Source: Streptomyces fildesensis
GTDB lineage: Bacteria; Actinomycetota; Actinomycetes; Streptomycetales; Streptomycetaceae
Length of the DNA: 38,968 nt
Reading direction: 5' to 3'
Assembly (NCBI RefSeq): GCF_016107395.1
Contig: NZ_JAAIKO010000059.1
Coordinates: forward strand, 1 to 38,968
The translations under genes and the position numbers were made by a program. The notes beneath the pieces were generated by a model. The model had not been told where the DNA came from. It did not search any database and worked only from the letters and a program-made list of their open reading frames with translations. Positions 1 to 11,900 of the stretch are shown piece by piece; within the stretch, counting starts at the first letter, position 1, and every line of letters begins with the position of its first letter.

Positions 1-55
1 CCACCTCCCTCGGCTGGGGCCTATGGGCACCCGAAACCGGCGGAATGGGCGCAGG
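1..55 (+). repeat. 55-bp terminal inverted repeat, left copy (KR coding sequence)
   Basis: Bases 1-55 equal the reverse complement of 38914-38968, and identity stops exactly at base 56 (G versus A). The sequence is KR coding DNA (SLGWGLWAPETGGMGAG). An exact 55-base match at both extreme ends is what a de Bruijn assembler with k=55 leaves at a repeat node. Confidence 0.95.
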
Positions 56-575
56 GCTGTCCTCGACGGATCTGGAGCGGATGGCCCGTGCGGGCGTGCT
101 CGCGCTCGACGCGACGGAGGGCCTGGCGCTCTTCGACGCGGCGCAGCGCAGCGAGCACGCGCACCTGGTGCCGATCCGGCTCGACCTCAGGGCCCTGGCC
201 GCCGCTCCCGGCGAGGTGCCGGCGATCCTGCGCGGACTCGTCAAGGCTCCCGCCCGCCGGGCCGTTCAGGCGGGCGCCGGTGCGGGCACCGGGCCCGTGT
301 CGCTGGAGGAGCGCCTGACGGCGCTGGCTCCGGCCGCGCGGCACGAGCTGCTGCTCGGGCTCGTGCGTGGGCAGATCGCGACCGTGCTGGGCTTCGGCGG
401 GCCGGAGGACGTCGCGGCCGACAGCCTGTTCAGCGAGCTGGGCGTCGACTCCCTCACCGGAGTCGAGTTCCGCAACCAGCTGGGCGCGGAGGCCGGGGTG
501 CGGCTGCCCGCGACGCTCGTCTTCGACTACCCGACGCCGACCGCCGTGGCCGAGTTCCTGCTGGTGGAGCTGCTG
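3..575 (+). other. Partial PKS module: ketoreductase tail and ACP
   Basis: Only the C-terminal end of a KR (about 3-200) and a complete ACP (about 300-575) are visible. The ACP keeps the phosphopantetheine serine at 450-452 in GVDSLTGVEF, with Val where the other DSL-type ACPs here have Phe. The AT, and whether DH or ER is present, lie outside the window. The fate of C13 of the predicted chain (hydroxyl or C12=C13 alkene) therefore cannot be read. Confidence 0.93.
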
Positions 576-3500
576 GGCGAGGACGCGGCAGGGGAAGCGG
601 CGGCCGGCTCGACCGAGTTGGTGACCGGTTCCGGCTCGATGGCCGACGAACCGATCGCGATCGTCGGCATGGCGTGCCGGTTCCCCGGCGGGGTCTCCTC
701 GCCCGAGGAGCTGTGGACGCTGCTCGCCGCCGGTGGCGACGCCGTGACGCCGTTCCCGGACGACCGGGGCTGGGACGTGGCCGGTCTGTACGACCCGGAC
801 CCGGACGCGATCGGCAAGACGTACTCCCGGCACGGCGGATTCCTGGAACAGGCCGCGGACTTCGACCCGGCGTTCTTCGGCATCAGCCCGCGTGAGGCCC
901 TGGCCACCGACCCCCAGCACCGGCTCCTGTTGGAGTCCGCCTGGGAGGCGTTCGAGCGCGCGGGCATCGACCCGGCGACGGTACGCGGCAGCTCCACCGG
1001 GGTGTTCGCCGGCGTCATGTACAACGACTACGGCATCCGGCTCAACAGCTATCCCGCCGACCTGGAGGGCTATCTCGGGACCGGCAGCTCCGGCAGCGTC
1101 GCCTCGGGTCGCGTCGCGTACGCCTTCGGGCTGGAGGGCCCGGCCGTCACGGTCGACACCGCCTGCTCGTCGTCCCTGGTCACGGTGCACCTGGCCGGTC
1201 AGGCCCTGCGCTCCGGCGAGTGCTCGCTGGCGCTCGCGGGTGGTGTGACGGTCATGGCCACCCCGGAGACCTTCGTCGGCTTCAGCCGGCAGCGGGGCCT
1301 CGCCCCCGACGGCCGCTGCAAGCCGTTCGCGGAGGCCGCCGACGGTACGGGCTGGGGCGAGGGCGTCGGCATGCTGCTCCTGGAGCGGCTGTCCGACGCG
1401 CGGCGCAACGGCCACCGCGTGCTGGCCCTGGTCCGGGGCAGCGCCGTCAACCAGGACGGCGCGAGCAACGGACTGACGGCCCCCAACGGCCCGTCCCAGC
1501 AGCGCGTCATCCGCCAGGCCCTGGCCGGCGCCAACCTCTCGGCCGACCAGGTCGACGCGGTGGAGGCGCACGGAACGGGCACGACCCTCGGCGACCCGAT
1601 CGAGGCACAGGCGCTCATCGCCACCTACGGACAGGAGCGGGAGGCCGGCCGGCCACTGTGGCTGGGTTCGGTGAAGTCGAACCTCGGGCACACGCAGGCT
1701 GCCGCCGGTGTCGCGGGCATCATCAAGATGGTGCTGGCGATGCGGCACGAGGAGCTGCCGCGCACACTGGGCGTCGATGCTCCCAGTTCGCACGTGGACT
1801 GGTCGGCGGGTTCCGTCGAGCTGTTGACGGAGGCGCAGCCGTGGCCGGTGCGGGAGCGTCCGCGCCGTGCGGGTGTCTCCTCCTTCGGCATCAGCGGGAC
1901 GAACGCCCACGTGATCGTGGAGGAGGCCCCCGCAGAGGTCGTGACAGAGGTTGTCACTTCGGCCGAGCTGCCGGTGGTGCCATGGGTGCTGTCCGGCAAG
2001 ACGCCGGACGCCGTCCAGGCCCAGGCCGCCCGCCTGCACGAACTCGTCCTGGCCGATGCCGGCCTGGACCCGGCGGCGGTCGGATCCGCACTGACGACGA
2101 CCCGTGCGGTGTTCGCGCACCGGGGTGGCCTCGTGGCCGCCGACCGCGACGGGCTGCTGTCCGCGCTGTCGGCCCTCGCGGAAGGACGGAACGCACCAGG
2201 CGTGGTGCGCGGCTTCGCAGGACCGAACCGGACGGCGTTCCTGTTCACGGGACAGGGCAGTCAGCGGGCGGGGATGGGGCGTGAGCTGTACGCGGCGTTC
2301 CCGGTGTTCGCGGAGGCGCTGGACGCGGTGTGTGCGGCGCTCGATGCGCACCTTGAACGGCCGCTGAAGGATGTTCTCTTCGCGGAGGCGGACAGCCGGT
2401 TGAACGAGACGGCCTTTACGCAGCCGGCTCTCTTCGCCCTGGAGGTCGCACTCTTCCGGCTGCTGGAGTCCTTCGGGGTCCGGCCGCAGGTTCTCGCGGG
2501 TCACTCCATCGGCGAGCTCGCGGCAGCCCATGTGGCAGGGGTCTGGTCGCTGGAGGATGCGGCGCTGTTGGTCGCGGCTCGTGGCCGGCTGATGCAACAA
2601 CTTCCCACCGGTGGTGCGATGGCGGCGATCCAGGCCACCGAGGCCGAAGTCCTGCCGACACTCACCGAGAAGGTGGGGATCGCGGCCGTCAACGGCCCGA
2701 CATCCGTCGTCGTCTCCGGTGACGAAGACGCTGTGGCAGCCGTGATCGCGCACTTCGATGGCATCGGACGGAAGACCAAGCGCCTCACCGTCAGCCATGC
2801 CTTCCACTCCCTCCACATGGAGCCGATGCTCGAAGAGTTCGGCACCATCGCCGCAGGGCTCACCTACACCGCACCGTCCATCCCCATCGTCTCCACCCTC
2901 ACCGCCCAGGCCGCCACCACCGAGGAGCTGACCGACCCCGCCTACTGGGTCCGCCACGTCCGCGAAGCCGTCCGCTTCGCCGATGCCGTCACCACCCTCC
3001 AGGACCAGGGCGTCAGCACCTTCCTGGAGCTCGGCCCGGACGCCGTTCTCACCGCGATGGCCGCCGAATCCGCCACCGACACCACCACCCTCATCCCCGC
3101 CCTCCGCCGCGACCACGACGAAGCCCAGCTGTTCACCGAGGCGCTGGTGCGGCTGCACACCCGGGGCGTCACGGTCGACTGGCCGGCCCTCTTCGGCACC
3201 GGTCGCACCCCCGTCGATCTCCCCACCTACGCCTTCCAGCACCAGCACTACTGGCTCGCCGACACCGTCGCACCCAGTGGGAAAGCCTCGGGCTTCGGCC
3301 AGAGCGAGACCACGCACCCGCTCCTCAGCGCGGCGATAGCGCTGCCGGACTCGGAAGGAATGCTGTTCACCGGGCGGCTCGCGCTCCACACCCACCCGTG
3401 GCTCGTGGATCACGCCGTCAACGGCACGATCATCGTCCCCGGTGCCGCGCTCGCCGACCTCGTCATCCACACCGGCGACCACACGGACACCAGCACGTTG

Positions 3501-5918
3501 GAGGAGCTGACGCTCTACGCGCCCCTCGTCGTCCTTCCCACTTCGGCGACCCAACTGCGGGTCAGAACACATGCGGACGACGGTTCCGGCCGACGGCGGG
3601 TGAGCGTGTTCTCGCGCGTCGAGGGCTCGGACGAGGAGCAGTGGGTGCAGCACGCGGAAGGCGTGCTCTCCTCGACGGCCACGGATGCGGGCTTCGATCT
3701 GGTGCAGTGGCCGCCGGCCGGGGCCGATGCCGTGGCGGTCGAAAGCCTTTACGACGAACTGGCCCTGCTGGGCCTGGAGTACGGGCCGCTCTTCCAGGGG
3801 CTGGAGGCCGCCTGGAAGCGCGGGGACGAGGTCTTCACGGAGGTCTCGCTGGCCGAGGGCGCCGAGACGAGCGGGTTCGGGCTCCACCCGGCACTGCTCG
3901 ACTCGGCACTGCACGGCATCGGTCTCGGCGGGTTCTTCGAGGACGACGGGCGCGCCCAACTTCCCTTCTCCTGGAACGATGTGGCCCTCTTCGCCACCGG
4001 TGCCACGGCGCTGCGCGTCCGGATCGCCCCAGCGGACCGGCCGGGCGATGTGACGCTGCAACTGGCGGACGCCGCCGGTTCACCGGTCGCGTCGGTCGGT
4101 TCGCTGACGCTGCGGCCGCTCGCCGAGCAGGTGCCGGTCACGCGGCACGGCGACGCGCTGTTCGGGCTGGACTGGGTGCAGGTCGCGGACCCGGCCGGTG
4201 CCGGTGCGTCCACCGAGGTGATCCCCGAGGAGGGTCTGCTGCGCGCGCCGTCCGGGATCGGAGCAGCCGAGACACTCTCCACTGTCCTGGCCGGACTGCA
4301 GCAGTGGCTGGCCGACGAGGCCAACGTCGACTCCGACGCCAGGCTCGTCGTCGTCACCCGGGGCGCGGTCGCCGCGCTTCCGGGGGAGGACGTCACCGAC
4401 CTCGCACAGGCCGCCGTTCAGGGTCTCGTCAGGGCGGCACAGGCCGAGAACCCGGATCGTCTGGTTCTCGTCGACACCGACGTCGAGGAGATACCGGCCA
4501 CCGCCCTCACCTCCTCCGGCGAATCGGAACTGGCACTGCGCGCCGGGGCCTTTCTGGCCCCCCGCCTGGTGCGTACGGCGCCGTCCGCCGAGGTGACCCC
4601 TTGGCGTACGGACGGCACCGTCCTGATCACCGGCGGCACGAGCGGTCTGGGCGCGCTCACCGCCCGCCACCTGGTCGCCGAACACGGCGTCCGCGACCTC
4701 CTGCTCACCAGCAGGCGCGGACAGAACGCCCCCGGCGCAGCCGAACTCGCGGCCGAACTCACCCAAGCCGGCGCCACCGTCACCATCGCCGCCTGCGACG
4801 TCTCCGACCGGGACGCCCTCGCGGAACTGCTGCACGAGGTCCCGTTGACCGCCGTGATCCACGCGGCCGGCATCGTGGACGACGGTGTCCTCGGGTCGCT
4901 CACTCCCGAGCGGCTGGCCGCCGTACTCGCCCCGAAGGCCGAGGCGGCGCGCCACCTGCACGAGCTGACGGCCGGGACGGACCTGGACGCGTTCGTCCTG
5001 TTCTCGTCGGCGGCCGGGGTACTGGGCGGTGCGGGGCAGGGTGCTTACGCCGCCGCCAACGCCTATCTCGACGCGCTGGCCACCCACCGCCGGGCCAACG
5101 GTCTTCCTGCGGTCTCCCTCGCCTGGGGTCTGTGGGCGCCGGAAGCCGGCGGGATGGGTTCGCAGCTCACCGGGGCCGAGGTGGAACGGATGGCGCGTGG
5201 GGGCGTCCTGGCCCTGGGCGAGGAGCAGGGCCTGGCCCTGCTGGATGCCTCGCTGGTCTCGGACCGGGCGGTGCTGGTCCCCGCGGGGCTCGATGTGCCC
5301 GCGCTGGTGCGCTCCGCGGGCGGCGAGGTACCGGGTCTCTTCCGCGGCCTGGTCCGCGGCAAGGTCCGGCGCACGGCCGCCGCGGGGGACTCCGGCGCCG
5401 GGGCGTCCGGTCTGGCCCAGCGGCTGGCGGCGCTGCCGTCCGACGAGCGCCTCCCGGTGGTCGTCGAGCTGGTCCGCAGCCAGGTCGTCGCGGTTCTCGG
5501 CTTCACCGCGGCACAGGAGGTGGAGCTGGGCAAGCCGTTCAAGGAGTTCGGCTTCGACTCGCTCACCGCGGTGGAGTTCCGCAACCAGCTGAGCGCGGCG
5601 GCCGGAGTGCGGCTCCCGGCGACGCTCGTCTTCGACTATCCGACCCCGCGGGAGCTGGCCGACTTCCTGCTCGGCGAAGCGGCCCCCGACACCACCACGG
5701 ATCCGGGGACCGCCGCGTACGAGGAGACCGTCCGCGCCTCGCTGCTCGCCATCCCACTGGCCCGGCTCCGGGAGACCGGACTGCTGGACACACTGCTGCA
5801 CCTCGCGGGCCTCCAGATGGAGGACGACGGCCCGACGGCCGAGGACGCGAGCGAATCGATCGACGATATGGATGCCGAGAGCCTCATCTCGAAGGCGCTC
5901 GAAGGGTCCGACTTCTGA
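3..5918 (+). CDS. Modular type I polyketide synthase, 5' end missing (gene 1)
   Basis: The reading frame is open from the first complete codon of the window, so the gene starts upstream. 1971 codons are visible before the TGA. The window opens inside the last part of a ketoreductase (SLGWGLWAPETGG), then holds an ACP and one complete module KS-AT-DH-KR-ACP, which are described in their own entries. The C-terminus (about 5700-5915) has a helical stretch rich in Leu and Arg, then a short acidic segment ending DAESLISKALEGSDF. This is typical of C-terminal docking domains that hand the chain to the next PKS subunit. The stop codon overlaps the next start by one base (TGATG), so genes 1 and 2 are probably translationally coupled. 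By colinearity this protein works just before gene 2. The family and domain order are certain; the number of missing upstream modules is unknown. Confidence 0.97.
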   Translation, partial: TSLGWGLWAPETGGMGAGLSSTDLERMARAGVLALDATEGLALFDAAQRSEHAHLVPIRLDLRALAAAPGEVPAILRGLVKAPARRAVQAGAGAGTGPVSLEERLTALAPAARHELLLGLVRGQIATVLGFGGPEDVAADSLFSELGVDSLTGVEFRNQLGAEAGVRLPATLVFDYPTPTAVAEFLLVELLGEDAAGEAAAGSTELVTGSGSMADEPIAIVGMACRFPGGVSSPEELWTLLAAGGDAVTPFPDDRGWDVAGLYDPDPDAIGKTYSRHGGFLEQAADFDPAFFGISPREALATDPQHRLLLESAWEAFERAGIDPATVRGSSTGVFAGVMYNDYGIRLNSYPADLEGYLGTGSSGSVASGRVAYAFGLEGPAVTVDTACSSSLVTVHLAGQALRSGECSLALAGGVTVMATPETFVGFSRQRGLAPDGRCKPFAEAADGTGWGEGVGMLLLERLSDARRNGHRVLALVRGSAVNQDGASNGLTAPNGPSQQRVIRQALAGANLSADQVDAVEAHGTGTTLGDPIEAQALIATYGQEREAGRPLWLGSVKSNLGHTQAAAGVAGIIKMVLAMRHEELPRTLGVDAPSSHVDWSAGSVELLTEAQPWPVRERPRRAGVSSFGISGTNAHVIVEEAPAEVVTEVVTSAELPVVPWVLSGKTPDAVQAQAARLHELVLADAGLDPAAVGSALTTTRAVFAHRGGLVAADRDGLLSALSALAEGRNAPGVVRGFAGPNRTAFLFTGQGSQRAGMGRELYAAFPVFAEALDAVCAALDAHLERPLKDVLFAEADSRLNETAFTQPALFALEVALFRLLESFGVRPQVLAGHSIGELAAAHVAGVWSLEDAALLVAARGRLMQQLPTGGAMAAIQATEAEVLPTLTEKVGIAAVNGPTSVVVSGDEDAVAAVIAHFDGIGRKTKRLTVSHAFHSLHMEPMLEEFGTIAAGLTYTAPSIPIVSTLTAQAATTEELTDPAYWVRHVREAVRFADAVTTLQDQGVSTFLELGPDAVLTAMAAESATDTTTLIPALRRDHDEAQLFTEALVRLHTRGVTVDWPALFGTGRTPVDLPTYAFQHQHYWLADTVAPSGKASGFGQSETTHPLLSAAIALPDSEGMLFTGRLALHTHPWLVDHAVNGTIIVPGAALADLVIHTGDHTDTSTLEELTLYAPLVVLPTSATQLRVRTHADDGSGRRRVSVFSRVEGSDEEQWVQHAEGVLSSTATDAGFDLVQWPPAGADAVAVESLYDELALLGLEYGPLFQGLEAAWKRGDEVFTEVSLAEGAETSGFGLHPALLDSALHGIGLGGFFEDDGRAQLPFSWNDVALFATGATALRVRIAPADRPGDVTLQLADAAGSPVASVGSLTLRPLAEQVPVTRHGDALFGLDWVQVADPAGAGASTEVIPEEGLLRAPSGIGAAETLSTVLAGLQQWLADEANVDSDARLVVVTRGAVAALPGEDVTDLAQAAVQGLVRAAQAENPDRLVLVDTDVEEIPATALTSSGESELALRAGAFLAPRLVRTAPSAEVTPWRTDGTVLITGGTSGLGALTARHLVAEHGVRDLLLTSRRGQNAPGAAELAAELTQAGATVTIAACDVSDRDALAELLHEVPLTAVIHAAGIVDDGVLGSLTPERLAAVLAPKAEAARHLHELTAGTDLDAFVLFSSAAGVLGGAGQGAYAAANAYLDALATHRRANGLPAVSLAWGLWAPEAGGMGSQLTGAEVERMARGGVLALGEEQGLALLDASLVSDRAVLVPAGLDVPALVRSAGGEVPGLFRGLVRGKVRRTAAAGDSGAGASGLAQRLAALPSDERLPVVVELVRSQVVAVLGFTAAQEVELGKPFKEFGFDSLTAVEFRNQLSAAAGVRLPATLVFDYPTPRELADFLLGEAAPDTTTDPGTAAYEETVRASLLAIPLARLRETGLLDTLLHLAGLQMEDDGPTAEDASESIDDMDAESLISKALEGSDF
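645..5665 (+). other. Complete PKS module KS-AT(malonyl)-DH-KR-ACP
   Basis: KS (about 645-1925) has the active cysteine at 1164-1166 in DTACSSSL, plus EAHGTGT and SNLGHT histidines. AT (about 2230-3255) has the nucleophile serine at 2505-2507 in GHSIG and an HAFH motif, the pattern of malonyl-CoA-specific ATs. DH (about 3310-4130) has HAVNGTIIVP, matching HxxxGxxxxP with His at 3411, and the second catalytic Asp at 3900 in HPALLDSALH. KR (about 4150-5170) has the NADPH motif ITGGTSGLG near 4620, VDD at the B-type diagnostic site and Ser/Tyr/Asn in place (YAAAN). ACP (about 5415-5665) has Ser at 5559-5561 in GFDSLT. All domains look active, so the module should install the C10=C11 alkene of the predicted chain. 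Confidence 0.95.
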
Positions 5919-8900
5919 TGACGCGAATGGGTGAGGTTCAGGTGTCTGCAACGTCTGCATCGAACGAGAGAATCGTTGAGGCTCTGCGCGCGTCGCTGAA
6001 GGAGACGGAGCGACTGCGCGAGCAGAACCGCCAGCTCTCCGGCGCGGGCCACGAGCCGATCGCGATTGTGGGGATGGCCTGCCGGTATCCGGGCGGGGTC
6101 ACGTCGCCCGAGGAGCTGTGGGCGCTGCTCGCGGCGGGCGGCGACGGGGTGTCGTCGTTCCCCCTGGACCGTGGCTGGGACGTCGAGGGGATCTACGACC
6201 CCGACCCGGACGCGGTCGGCAAGACGTACTCCCGGCATGGCGGTTTCCTGGACCGTGCCGCGGACTTCGACCCCGGCTTCTTCGGGATCAGCCCGCGTGA
6301 AGCGGTGGCCATGGACCCGCAGCACCGGCTGCTGCTGGAGTCGTCGTGGGAGGCGTTCGAGCGCGCGGGCATCGACCCGGCCTCGGTGCGCGGCAGCGCG
6401 ACCGGTGTTTTCGCGGGGGTCATGTACGGCGACTACAGCGATGTCCTCGAACACGCCGCCGATGACGTCGAAGGCTTCCTGGGCGTCGGCGGCAGCCTCG
6501 CCTCCGGGCGGGTCTCGTACGCCTTCGGGCTGGAGGGCCCGGCCGTCACCGTCGACACCGCTTGCTCGTCGTCCCTGGTCACCGTGCACCTGGCGGCTCA
6601 GGCGCTGCGCACCGGCGAGTGCTCGCTCGCGCTCGCCGGCGGCGTCACCGTCATGGCCACCCCCGACACCTTTGTCGACTTCAGCCGCCAGCGCGGCCTC
6701 GCCCCCGACGGCCGCTGCAAGCCCTTCGCCGAGGCCGCGGACGGCACCGGCTGGGGCGAGGGCGTCGGCATGCTGCTCCTGGAGAAGCTCAGCGACGCCA
6801 AGCGCAACGGCCACCGCGTACTCGCGCTCGTGCGCGGCAGCGCCGTCAACCAGGACGGCGCGAGCAACGGACTCACGGCCCCCAACGGCCCCTCGCAGCA
6901 GCGCGTCATCCGGCAGGCCCTGGCCGGCGCCCGTCTCTCGGCCGACCAGGTCGACGCCGTCGAGGCGCACGGCACCGGCACCAAGCTCGGCGACCCGATC
7001 GAGGCCCAGGCGCTGCTGGCGACGTACGGGCAGGACCGCCCGGAGGGCCGGCCGCTGTGGCTGGGTTCGGTGAAGTCGAACCTCGGTCACACGCAGGCCG
7101 CCGCCGGTGTTGCTGGCATCATCAAGATGGTGCTGGCGATGCGGCACGAGGAACTGCCGCGCACGCTGGGCGTTGACGCTCCCAGTTCGCATGTCGACTG
7201 GAGTGCCGGTGACGTCGAGCTGCTGACGGAGGCGCAGCCGTGGCCGGCCGGGGAGCGGACCCGCCGCGCGGGCATCTCGTCCTTCGGCATCAGCGGAACG
7301 AACGCCCACGTCATCGTGGAAGAAGCCCCCGCAGAGGCCCTCGCGGCCGAAGGTGCCGCTGTCGACCTGCCGGTGGTGCCGTGGGTGCTGTCCGGCAAGA
7401 CCCCCGACGCCGTCCAGGCCCAGGCCGCCCGCCTGCGGGATCACCTGCTCGCCGACGCCGAGCACGGATTCGACCCGGCCGCTGTCGGATACTCCCTGGC
7501 CACGACCCGTGCGGTGTTCTCCCACCGGGCGGGCGTCGTCGCCGCCGACCGCGACGGTCTGATCGCCGGACTGACGGCGCTGGCCGAGGGCGGCAATGCC
7601 CCCGGCCTCGTACAGGGCTCCGCTCACGGAGGCCGCACGGCGTTCCTCTTCACCGGGCAGGGCAGTCAGCGGGCGGGGATGGGGCGTCAGCTGTACGCCA
7701 CCTTCCCGGTGTTCGCGGAGGCGCTGGACGCGGTGTGTGCGGCGCTCGACGCGCACCTTGAACTGCCGCTCAAGGACGTTCTGTTTGCCGAGGCGGACGG
7801 CCGGTTGAACGAGACGGGCTTTACGCAGCCGGCTCTGTTCGCCCTGGAGGTCGCACTCTTCCGGCTGCTGGAGTCCTTCGGGGTCCGGCCGCAGGTGCTG
7901 GCGGGTCACTCCATCGGTGAGCTGGCCGCCGCACACGTCGCAGGGGTCTGGTCGCTGGAGGACGCGGCGCTGCTCGTTGCGGCTCGTGGCCGTCTGATGC
8001 AGCAACTGCCCGCCGGTGGTGCGATGGCGGCGATCCAGGCCACCGAGGCCGAAGTCCTGCCGCAGCTCACCGACAGGGTGGGGATCGCGGCCGTCAACGG
8101 GCCCACCTCCATCGTCGTCTCGGGTGACGAAGACGCCGTCGCTGCCGTCATCGCGCACTTCGACGCGACGGGTCGCAAGACCAAGCGCCTCACCGTCAGC
8201 CACGCCTTCCACTCCCTCCACGTGGAGCCGATGCTCGAAGAGTTCGGCACCATCGCAGCCGGGCTCACCTACACCGCACCGTCCATCCCGATCGTCTCGA
8301 CGCTCACCGGCCAGGCCGCCACCACCGAAGAACTCACCGACCCCGCCTACTGGGTCCGCCACGTCCGCGAAGCCGTCCGCTTCGCCGACGCCGTCACCAC
8401 CCTCCAGGACCAAGGCGTCACCAAGTTCCTGGAGCTCGGCCCGGACGCCGTTCTCACCGCGATGGCCACCGAATCCGCCACCGACACCACCACCCTCATC
8501 CCCGCCCTCCGCCGCGACCACAACGAAGCCCAGCTCCTCACCGAGGCACTCGTCCGCCTCCATGCCCACGGCGGCACCGTCTCCTGGCCGGCCTTCTTCG
8601 GCGCCGGGCACACTCCCGTCGACCTCCCCACCTACGCCTTCGAGCACCGGCAGTACTGGCCGCGCACGGTGGCGTCGACCGGTGACGCGACCGGGCTGGG
8701 GCTGCGTTCCGGCGGTCACCCGTTCCTCAGCGGTGCGATCACGCTGCCGGACACGGACAGCGTGCTGTTCACCGGGCGGCTCTCGCTCAACACCCACCCC
8801 TGGCTGGCCGATCACGCCGTCTCCGGCACGGTCATCGTCCCGGGAGCCGCTCTCGTCGAGATCGCCGTGCGGGCGGGCGACGAGGTGGGGTGCGGCACCG

Positions 8901-11900
8901 TCGAGGAGCTGACGCTCCAGGCGCCGCTGGTGCTGGGCGAGCAGGGTGCCGTTCAGCTGCGCGTGCAGGCGGGGGAGGCCGACGCGGGCGGGCTGCGGCC
9001 CGTCACGGTCTTCTCGCGGCCCGAGGACGCGCCCGACGACGCTCCCTGGACCTGCCACGCCGACGGCCTGCTGACGGCGTCGGTGCTGGCTCCCGACCCG
9101 GAGTTCGACTTCGCGCAGTGGCCGCCGGCCGGCGCGAGCGCGATCGACACCGGTCACCTCTACGACGACCTGGCGGCGTCGGGCCTGGAGTACGGCCCGC
9201 TCTTCCAGGGTCTGCGGGCCGCCTGGCGGCACGGGGACGACGTCTTCGCCGAGGTGTCGCTGCCCGAGGACGCCGGCGCGGACACCGAGGCGTTCGGACT
9301 GCACCCGGCGCTGCTGGACGCGACGCTGCACGCGATCAGCCTCGGCGACTTCGTCGAGGACGGCAGCGCGCCGCAGCTCCCCTTCGCCTGGTCGGACGTC
9401 GCCCTGTACGCGGCCGGTGCGAGTGTGCTGCGGATCAGGGTGTCGCCCGCGGCCTCCGGCAGCGGTGTGGCAATCCAGCTGGCCGACGCCGCCGGAGCAC
9501 CGGTCGCGTCCGTGGGCTCGCTCGTGCTGCGCGCCCTCGCGGTGGATCAGCTGACGGCGACCGCCGGCGGCTCCGCCCACCACGAGTCGCTGTTCCGGAT
9601 CGACTGGACTCCGCTCCAGGTCGCCGACGAGGCCAGCCCCGGCGGCAGTTGGACGCTGATCGGCGCCGACACGTTCGGCCTGGCCGACGCGCTCACCGCG
9701 GCGGGGGAGACCCTGACGGAAGCGACGGCCGAGGCCGAACTGACCCTCGCGCAGTTCACCACCGCCGGTTCCGCTTCCATCAGCACCACCGTGCACCGTG
9801 CTCTGGCGCTGCTCCAGGAGTGGCTGGACGCCGATCAGCTGCCCGGCGCGCGGCTGGTGCTCGTCACCAGCGGTGCTCTGGCCGCCGCTCCCGGCGACGC
9901 CGTCGCCGACCCCGGTGCGGCCGCGGTGTGGGGCCTGGCGCGGTCCGCACAGTCCGAGTACCCGGACCGGATCGTGCTCGTGGACCTCGACGGCACTCCG
10001 GCGTCGGCCGCGGCCCTGGTCCCGGCGATTGCCGCCGCGATCGCCGCGGACGAGCCCCAGCTGGCGCTGCGCGGCGGGCAGGCGCACACCGCGCGCCTGC
10101 TCCGCAGCTCGCCGGCCGACACTCTGACGACTCCTCCGGCCCATCCCGACACGGCCCCCTGGCGGCTGGACTTCACCGCCAGCGGGACCCTCGACAGCAT
10201 CTACGTCGCCGACTTCCCCGAGGCGGCCGAGCCGCTCGCCGAAGGCCAGATCCGGGTCGCGATCCGCGCCGCGGGCCTGAACTTCCGCGATGTGATGAAC
10301 GTGCTCGGCATGTACCCGGGCGACGCGGGCCGGCTCGGTCTCGAGGCGGCCGGTGTGGTCGTGGAGACCGGCCCCGGCGTCAGCGGGTTCGCGCCCGGCG
10401 ACCGCGTGATGGGTCTGTTCTCGGGTGCGTTCGGGCCGCTCGCGGTCGTCGACCACCGGCTCGTCGCGCCGATGCCGATCGGCTGGACCTTCGCCGAGGC
10501 GGCCGCCGCACCGGTGGTCTACCTGACGGCGTACTACGCGCTCAACGATCTGGCCGGGCTGAAGTCCGGCGAGAGGATCCTCATCCACGCCGCCGCCGGC
10601 GGTGTCGGTATCGCCGCGGTGCAGCTCGCCCGCCACCTGGGCGCCGAGGTGTACGGCACGGCCGGCACCGGCAAGTGGGGGACGCTGCGCGGCCTCGGTC
10701 TGACCGACGACCGGATCGCGTCCTCCCGCACCCTGGACTTCGAGCCGAGCTTCCTCGGCGCGACCGGCGGCCGCGGCATGGACGTCGTCCTGGACTCCCT
10801 CGCCCGCGAGTTCGTGGACGCGTCGCTGCGGCTGCTGCCGCGTGGCGGGCGGTTCGTCGAGATGGGCAAGACGGACATCCGGGACGCGGACACGGTCGCC
10901 GCCGACCACCCGGGCGTCGCGTACCAGGCGTTCGACGTCATGGACGCGGGTCCCGAGCGGATCCAGGAGATGTACGCCGCTCTCCTGGAACTCTTCAACA
11001 GCGGCGCGCTGCTCCCTCTGCCCGTCACCGCCTGGGACGTACGGCAGGCGCCCGAGGCGTTCCGCCACATCGGGCAGGCCCGCCACACCGGCAAGCTGGT
11101 CCTGACGGTGCCCGCGCCGCTCGCCCCCGAGGGCACGGTGCTGATCACCGGCGCCACCGGCGCGCTCGGCGGGCTGCTGGCCCGCCACCTGGTCACCGAG
11201 TACGGCGTACGCCACCTGCTGCTCACCAGTCGGCGCGGTCTCAAGGCGCCCGGGGCCACCGAACTCTCCGCTGAACTCCAAGAGTTGGGCGCGAGCGTCA
11301 CGTTCGCCGCCTGCGACGCCGCGGACCGTGAGGCGCTGGCCGCCACGCTCGCCGCGATACCGGCGGCGCACCCCCTGACGGCCGTGCTGCACGCGGCGGG
11401 CCTGCTCGACGACGGCATCCTCGCGTCGCTGACCCCCGAGCGCGTCGACCGGGTCTTCGGCCCGAAGGCCGACGCCGCCCGTCACCTGCACGAGCTGACC
11501 CGCGGCCTGGACCTTGCCGCGTTCGTGCTGTTCTCCTCGGCGGCCGGCACGTTCGGCAACCCCGGCCAGGGCAACTACGCGGCCGCCAACGCCTACCTGG
11601 ACGCGCTCGCCGCGCACCGGCGCGGCGCGGGCCTGCCCGCGCTGTCGCTGGGCTGGGGCGCCTGGGCATCCGAGGGCGGCGGCATGGCCGACGTCCTGGA
11701 GGCGGCCGACCGCGAGCGGCTGGCGCGCTCCGGGGCGGCGGCGCTCAGCAGCGCCGAGGGACTGGCGCTGTACGACACGGCCGTCGGCCTCGCCGCCCAC
11801 GCCCTCGTCCCGATGCACCTGGAACTGCCGGCGACCGCGGCGCCCGACGAAGTGCCGCCGCTGCTGCGGGCGTTGGTGCGGGCTCCGGCCCGCCGTACCG

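Noticed and set aside
3310..4130. Inactive DH domains in some modules
   Set aside because: Every DH in the window keeps HxxxGxxxxP and the second-motif Asp in HPALLD, so I see no reason to call any of them dead.
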